Made by a program: the position numbers and the translations under genes
The notes under the pieces: generated by a model
What the model was told of the DNA's origin: nothing
Databases searched by the model: none
The model's input: the letters and a program-made list of their open reading frames with translations, nothing else
Assembly: GCF_000379685.1 (NCBI RefSeq)
Contig: NZ_KB903254.1
Span: 124,001-188,000 of the forward strand
Source of the DNA: Catelliglobosispora koreensis DSM 44566
Lineage (GTDB): Bacteria; Actinomycetota; Actinomycetes; Mycobacteriales; Micromonosporaceae
Reading direction: 5' to 3'
DNA length: 64,000 nt
In this document: piece by piece, positions 59,613-64,000 of the stretch
Layout: each line of letters starts with the position of its first letter
Position numbering within the stretch: the stretch's first letter is position 1

Positions 59613-60417
59613 CTTCGCCGTCTTCCTCGTCTCCGTACTCGTCGATTGATAGCGCCACATTGCCTTCGGTGCCGGTCCAGTGGACTATCAGCTCACCTAA
59701 CGCGATCTCCTGCTCGAAGCCGACCAGGCCTTCCCGGTAGAGCTCAAGCAGCGCCAGGAAGCGGGCAACCACTTCGAGGGTGCCCGAACAATCGTCGGTG
59801 AGGATCTCGAAAGTGGCCGAGCCGATGACCATCAGCCATTGCCGCAACATCTCGGCGTGCTCGCGCACACTAACGCGTACCTGATGAATGTGGGCGACAG
59901 AGACGGTTTTCGGCGGCAGTTTCGGCGCGAGTGCCTTGATGGCCAGTTTCAGCAGCCGATCGGCGCCGATGCCGAGCACAAGGTCGGGCAGGGCCTCGGC
60001 GAACCGGGGCTCCAGCGAAACCTGCCGCGGCCAGCGGCGGTCGCCGACTTCGGCCAGCTCGGCCAGGTGGGCCGCGGCTTGCTTGAACGCGCGGTATTGC
60101 AGGAGCCGGGCGAATAGCAAGTCCCGTGCTTCGAGCAGGGCGAGGTCTTCTTCGTTTTCCACGTCCGCGGCGGGCAGCAGCCGCGCGGCTTTCAAGTCAA
60201 GGAGGGTGGCCGCGATGACCAGGAACTCACTGGCCTCGTCGAGATCCCAGGCGTCGCCCATGCCCCGGATATGGGCGATGAACTCATCGGTGACCTGATG
60301 CAGCGCCACTTCGGTGACGTCGAGCTTGTGCTTGCCAATGAGCTGCAGCAACAGGTCGAAGGGGCCCTCGAAGTTGGTGAGCCGCACGGTGAAACGGGTA
60401 GCAACGGCCTCACTCAC
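59605..60417 (-). CDS. scpA: Segregation and condensation protein ScpA
   Basis: The 270-residue product opens with FTVRLTNFEGPFDLLLQLIG, the diagnostic kleisin N-terminus, followed by FLVIAATLLDLKAARLLP and a C-terminal winged helix (VVARFLALLELYREGLVGFE). The tail is very acidic (DEEDGEDE). It bridges SMC heads with ScpB for chromosome organisation. Confidence 0.95.
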   Translation of the reverse strand: MSEAVATRFTVRLTNFEGPFDLLLQLIGKHKLDVTEVALHQVTDEFIAHIRGMGDAWDLDEASEFLVIAATLLDLKAARLLPAADVENEEDLALLEARDLLFARLLQYRAFKQAAAHLAELAEVGDRRWPRQVSLEPRFAEALPDLVLGIGADRLLKLAIKALAPKLPPKTVSVAHIHQVRVSVREHAEMLRQWLMVIGSATFEILTDDCSGTLEVVARFLALLELYREGLVGFEQEIALGELIVHWTGTEGNVALSIDEYGDEEDGEDE

Positions 60418-60427
60418 GAGTAAGACC

Positions 60428-61348
60428 CTATCTTGCTGATTGCGCGGCGATTACTTCGCGTGCCAGCTGACGGTAGTTCCGGGCACCGGACGACGCTGGG
60501 TCGAGCGTCGTGATCGGCGATCCGGCCACCGTGGACTCGGGGAACTTCACCGTCTTGGTGATGACAGTCTGGTACACCTTGTCGCCGAAGGCCTCCACGA
60601 CGCGCTGCAGCACCTGACGGCAGTGCGTGGTGCGGCTGTCATACATCGTGGCGAGGATGCCCTCAAGCTCGAGATCGAAGTTGAGCCGCTCGCGCACCTT
60701 GTCGATGGTGTCCAGGAGCAGCGCCACCCCGCGGAGGCTGAAGAATTCGCACTCCAGCGGAATGAGCACCCCGTGACTGACCGTCAAAGCGTTGATAGCG
60801 AGCAGGCCTAGTGACGGCTGGCAGTCGATGAGGATGTAGTCGTATTCCTTGCGCACGTTGCGCAGCACCCGGGCCAGAGCCATCTCGCGGGCGACCTCGT
60901 TGACGAGCTGAATCTCAGCCGCGGAAAGGTCGATGTTAGCTGGCAGCAGATGCAGGTTGGCGACATCCGTCTTGATGAGAACGTCCTCGGCCAGGACGTC
61001 TTCCTGCATCAGGAGGTTGTAGACCGACAGGTCGAGGTTGTGGGGGTTGACTCCCAGCCCGACTGACAATGCGCCCTGTGGGTCGAAATCGACAACCAGC
61101 ACTTTGCGGCCATACTCCGCTAGTGCCGCGCCAAGGTTGATCGTGGTGGTCGTCTTTCCGACGCCACCCTTCTGGTTCGCCATCGCGATGATCCGCGCTG
61201 GACCGTGCCGGTCTGTCGGCATCGGTTCGGGGATCTCTTTGCGCGCTGTGTACGCGGAAGGATCCGCAGGACCCAGATCGGCACTCAGGTCCATTGCAGA
61301 GTGATCCGCACGAAGCGATGAAGTCCAGGACCGCTCGTTGCCCGCCAT
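60428..61348 (-). CDS. parA: ParA-family ATPase
   Basis: I start at ATG 61348 (MAGNERSW, with GGAAGG upstream), giving 306 residues. It has the deviant Walker A ANQKGGVGKTTTTINLGAAL, Walker A' VLVVDFDPQG and Walker B YILIDCQPSLG. In this gene block it is the ParA-like partner found beside scpA; no parB is next to it. It follows ald, separated by a terminator. Confidence 0.93.
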   Translation of the reverse strand: MAGNERSWTSSLRADHSAMDLSADLGPADPSAYTARKEIPEPMPTDRHGPARIIAMANQKGGVGKTTTTINLGAALAEYGRKVLVVDFDPQGALSVGLGVNPHNLDLSVYNLLMQEDVLAEDVLIKTDVANLHLLPANIDLSAAEIQLVNEVAREMALARVLRNVRKEYDYILIDCQPSLGLLAINALTVSHGVLIPLECEFFSLRGVALLLDTIDKVRERLNFDLELEGILATMYDSRTTHCRQVLQRVVEAFGDKVYQTVITKTVKFPESTVAGSPITTLDPASSGARNYRQLAREVIAAQSAR

Positions 61349-61385
61349 GTGCTTACGCCCTTCCGCCCATCGTGGACGACTGTAC

Positions 61386-61424
61386 GTCACCGCGTGTCCC
61401 AGCAGTACCGGGACACGCGGTGAC
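61386..61424 (-). terminator. Hairpin terminator behind ald
   Basis: GTCACCGCGTGTCCC (61386-61400) pairs perfectly over 15 bases with GGGACACGCGGTGAC (61410-61424) around a 9-base loop. It is just behind the ald stop (61431) and before parA. Confidence 0.8.
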
Positions 61425-61430
61425 CTCAGA

Positions 61431-62549
61431 TTAGGCGGCGAGAACTTGCTCCAGCGAAAGCTGCTGCAGGTGGTGCGCCTCGGCAACCGGGCCGTAGGTC
61501 AGGTGACCGTCGTATGTGTTCAGTCCCAGTGCCAGCGCGCGGTCCTTGCGCAGCGCCTCTTTCCAGCCGTGGTTGGCCAGCGAGATCGCGTACGGCAGCG
61601 TGACGTTGGTGAGCGCGTAGGTGCTGGTGTGCGGCACTGCGCCTGGCATGTTGGCCACGCAGTAGAAGACCGAGTCGTGCACGCGGTAAACGGGGTTGGC
61701 GTGCGTGGTGGGGTGCGAGTCCTCGAAGCAGCCACCCTGGTCGATCGAAATGTCGACGAGCACACTGCCCGGCTTCATCCGCGCCACGAGGTTGTTGCTG
61801 ATAAGCGTCGGCGCCTTGGCACCGGGCACGAGGACCGCTCCGACGACGAGGTCGGCTTCCAGGACGGCCCGCTCTAGCTCGAAGGCGTTGGACATGACCG
61901 TCCTAACGCGACCCTGGAACCGCTCGTCGGCCTGGCGCAGCTTGTTGATGTTCAGGTCGAGGAGGCTGACCTCGAAGCCGAGACCGTCGGCGATCTGCGC
62001 GGCGTTCATGCCGGAGACGCCCGCTCCAATCACGACAGCCTTGGCGGGACGCACACCTGGTACCCCACCTGGGAGAACACCCCGGCCACCCGCGAAGCGC
62101 ATGAGGTGGTAGGCGCCAACCTGCGGTGCGAGACGGCCCGCGACCTCACTCATCGGCGCGAGCAGTGGCAGGGAGCGGTCGGGCATTTCGACCGTCTCGT
62201 AGGCGATGCCGGTGACCTTCTGGGTCAGCAGCGCGTCGGTGCACTCCTTGGAGGCGGCCAGGTGCAGGTAAGTGAACAGGACCTGGCCTGGGCGCATGCG
62301 GTCGTACTCTTCGGCGATCGGCTCTTTGACCTTCAGGATCATCTCGGCGGCGGCCCACACCTCGTCGGGCGTGCCGAGAATCGACGCTCCCGCGGCACGG
62401 AACTCATCGTCGGTGATGGAGGAACCGAGGCCCGCTCCAGCTTCGATGACGACCTCATGACCGTGGCGCACGAACTCATGAACACCGGCAGGCGTGATAG
62501 CCACACGGTATTCGTGGTTCTTTATCTCGCGGGGAACTCCAACCCTCAT
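61431..62549 (-). CDS. ald: Alanine dehydrogenase
   Basis: I start at ATG 62549 (MRVGVPREIKNHEYRVAITP, GGAGGG upstream), giving 372 residues. The substrate-binding N-terminal half and the NAD domain (KAVVIGAGVSGMNAAQIADG) match Ald, which interconverts alanine and pyruvate with NAD. It ends with a strong hairpin. Neighbours: nudix upstream, parA downstream. xerD, often between nudix and ald, is absent. Confidence 0.96.
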   Translation of the reverse strand: MRVGVPREIKNHEYRVAITPAGVHEFVRHGHEVVIEAGAGLGSSITDDEFRAAGASILGTPDEVWAAAEMILKVKEPIAEEYDRMRPGQVLFTYLHLAASKECTDALLTQKVTGIAYETVEMPDRSLPLLAPMSEVAGRLAPQVGAYHLMRFAGGRGVLPGGVPGVRPAKAVVIGAGVSGMNAAQIADGLGFEVSLLDLNINKLRQADERFQGRVRTVMSNAFELERAVLEADLVVGAVLVPGAKAPTLISNNLVARMKPGSVLVDISIDQGGCFEDSHPTTHANPVYRVHDSVFYCVANMPGAVPHTSTYALTNVTLPYAISLANHGWKEALRKDRALALGLNTYDGHLTYGPVAEAHHLQQLSLEQVLAA

Positions 62550-62738
62550 TGCCTGACCCTCCAGTGCCTGAGCGACGGTGTGAGCGGCCCCGTTGCCGCA
62601 TTCGCGGAACACCGTCTGCGGCGTCACTCTAAGCGTGGGATACCCCGCGCGAGCCTGACACTCTGTCACCGAATCTTGGTATGGGTTAACAGAGTGACGG
62701 GTTGAATAACGTCACCGTGAGGTCAACGAACGAGCGGC

Positions 62739-63290
62739 TTAGTCAATCACGCTCCCGCGGGCGGTTACAGCGAGCAAGGCCGCGACCGATACCGCGTTCG
62801 TGATTTCCCCGCTGAAGATCATGTCTATAGCGGTCGCCAAGGGGACAGTCTTCGTCTGCATGTCGGCTTCCTCAGCGTGCCTGACATGCCTGTCCGGCTC
62901 GGCGACCTCGCTGAGACCCTGAGCCAGATAGACGTGGGTCGTCTCGTTGGTGAAGCCGGGCGATGTGAAGAGGCTGAACAACGGCTCGATGCGGTCCGCT
63001 AGGAGATCGGCTTCCTCGGCCAGTTCACGGACCGCCGTCGCGGCCGGGTCTTCCCCGTCCACGTCGAGCAGTCCAGCCGGGATCTCCCACAGGTATTGCC
63101 GTGCCGCGTGCCGGTACTGGCGCACGAGCACGACATTGCCTTGCGCGTCTAGGGCGACGATAGCGACCGCGCCCCGTTTGTAGACGACGTCGCGTGGATG
63201 GACAGCCCCGTCGGCCATCGTCAGCCGGTCGGTGACAACGTCGAAGATGGCCCCACTGAACTGCTTGGTGCTGTCCACTACCTCGTACAA
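62739..63290 (-). CDS. Nudix hydrolase (ADP-ribose pyrophosphatase type)
   Basis: The 183-residue product has the Nudix box in GEDPAATAVRELAEEADL (GX5EX7REUXEEX type) and ADP-ribose pyrophosphatase features such as LWEIPAGLLDV and TSPGFTNETTHVYLAQGL. The product starts at ATG 63290, one base from the pyrG stop (63292), so they are likely co-transcribed. Confidence 0.92.
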   Translation of the reverse strand: MYEVVDSTKQFSGAIFDVVTDRLTMADGAVHPRDVVYKRGAVAIVALDAQGNVVLVRQYRHAARQYLWEIPAGLLDVDGEDPAATAVRELAEEADLLADRIEPLFSLFTSPGFTNETTHVYLAQGLSEVAEPDRHVRHAEEADMQTKTVPLATAIDMIFSGEITNAVSVAALLAVTARGSVID

Positions 63291-63291
63291 A

Positions 63292-64000
63292 TCAGACTCC
63301 CGCGGCGACTCCTGGCAACTGGTCCGCTTGAGCGTATTCGATGGCCGCAGCTACCAGTCCGGAGAACAGCGGATGCGGGCGCGTCGGCCGGCTCTTGAGC
63401 TCCGGGTGTGCTTGTGTCGCAACGAAATACGGGTGCTTATCGCGATCCATTTCGACGAACTCAACGAGCTTGCCGTCGGGCGAGGTGCCCGAGATCTGGA
63501 GCCCTGCCTTGCTCAGCGCGGCCCGGTAGGCGTTGTTGACCTCGTACCGGTGCCGGTGCCGCTCGGTGACCTCGGTCTTGCCGTAGACCTCGGCGACGAT
63601 CGAGCCGGGCGTCAGCTTGGCCACATAGGAACCCAGGCGCATCGTGCCGCCGAGGTCACCCTTGCCGGCCACGATGTCTTCCTGATCGGCCATCGTCGAG
63701 ATGATCGGGTCAGGCGTGCGCTCGTCGAACTCCGACGAACTGGCCTTGGCGATGCCAGCCAAGTCCCGCGCCACTTCGATCGCGATGCACTGCAGGCCGA
63801 GACAAAGGCCGAGCGTCGGGATCTTGTTCGTGCGCGCGTGACGGACCGCACCGATCTTGCCTTCGATGCCCCGCACACCAAAGCCACCGGGAATCACGAC
63901 ACCGTCCACTTGCGACAGTGCCTTGGCGGCGCCTTCTGGTGTTTCGCAGTCATCACTTGGTACCCAGCGGATGTTCACCTTGGCCCGGTGACCGAAACCG
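63292..64000 (-). CDS. pyrG: CTP synthase, partial (C-terminal glutaminase part)
   Basis: The frame is open to the right edge (the codons at 64000 downward read [17 protein letters not shown]), so only the C-terminal part of pyrG is inside the window. It includes the class I glutaminase domain: the cysteine nucleophile in [15 protein letters not shown] and the histidine/glutamate pair in [12 protein letters not shown]. It makes CTP from UTP and glutamine. Confidence 0.95.
   Translation of the reverse strand, partial: GFGHRAKVNIRWVPSDDCETPEGAAKALSQVDGVVIPGGFGVRGIEGKIGAVRHARTNKIPTLGLCLGLQCIAIEVARDLAGIAKASSSEFDERTPDPIISTMADQEDIVAGKGDLGGTMRLGSYVAKLTPGSIVAEVYGKTEVTERHRHRYEVNNAYRAALSKAGLQISGTSPDGKLVEFVEMDRDKHPYFVATQAHPELKSRPTRPHPLFSGLVAAAIEYAQADQLPGVAAGV

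Noticed and set aside
58603-59649. 348-residue plus-strand frame in scpB
   Set aside because: It is the antisense of the repetitive ScpB N-terminus (serine/alanine/proline-rich), with no independent support.
1-64000. tRNA or rRNA genes
   Set aside because: I looked for T-loop-like GGTTCGAATCC runs and found none convincing; a tRNAscan run would be decisive.

Overview
The window is chromosomal DNA of a high-G+C actinomycete. The evidence is the gene block at the right end (cmk-der, rluB, scpB, scpA, parA, ald, nudix, pyrG), GTG starts, IdeR-type iron boxes, LexA boxes of the TCGAAC-N4-GTTCGA type, a SigE-family sigma factor, a DUF222/HNH protein and a DnaE2/ImuA'/ImuB mutasome. A member of the Pseudonocardiales or a near relative is likely, but the genus cannot be fixed from what is visible. 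No tRNA, rRNA, transposase, phage gene or CRISPR array was seen.

Layout. 1-9.3 kb: a B12-riboswitch-controlled secreted alpha/alpha-toroid protein (cut by the left edge), PAP2 phosphatase, secreted lipase, cupin, CorC/HlyC-type membrane protein, TIR-domain protein, sulfite-oxidase-like molybdoenzyme and a streptogrisin-like protease. 9.3-14 kb: a TetR-DinB-carboxymuconolactone decarboxylase operon facing an MpaB-family oxygenase across a twin operator, then a decayed methyltransferase, a LuxR regulator and a cupin. 14-31.2 kb: scattered SOS genes (DUF222/HNH, dnaE2, imuB, imuA', each with a LexA-box candidate), with a decayed membrane-protein gene, a GT39-like protein, a four-gene membrane module, a PIG-L deacetylase and a pair of related acidic/anchored proteins between them. 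31.2-37.3 kb: an iron-boxed ferric ABC importer operon (substrate protein, permease, ATPase) whose last gene is an adenylation-carrier-membrane acyltransferase fusion, with imuA' just downstream. 37.4-42.6 kb: a triple-repeat secreted protein, a SigE-type sigma factor with a membrane partner, a lipoprotein, pyrE and an APH-like kinase. 43.2-45.8 kb: a type III PKS / methyltransferase / flavin hydroxylase set like the srsABC phenolic-lipid genes. 45.8-64 kb: der-cmk; a 9.6-kb insert (AbiEii-like nucleotidyltransferase pair, P450, secreted protease, DUF3516 helicase, glucosylglycerate-hydrolase-like GH63, ABC exporter); then rluB-scpB-scpA-parA-ald-nudix-pyrG, cut by the right edge.

How it fits together. 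Four control circuits can be read from the DNA: cobalamin (riboswitch, left edge), iron (two IdeR-like boxes before the importer operon), DNA damage (four LexA-box candidates) and a TetR repressor (two adjacent palindromes). The observations most worth following are the iron-controlled acyl-activating/transferring fusion, the dispersed mutasome, the riboswitch aptamer that overlaps the end of a neighbouring gene, and the uncharacterised membrane module at 21.6-24.6 kb.
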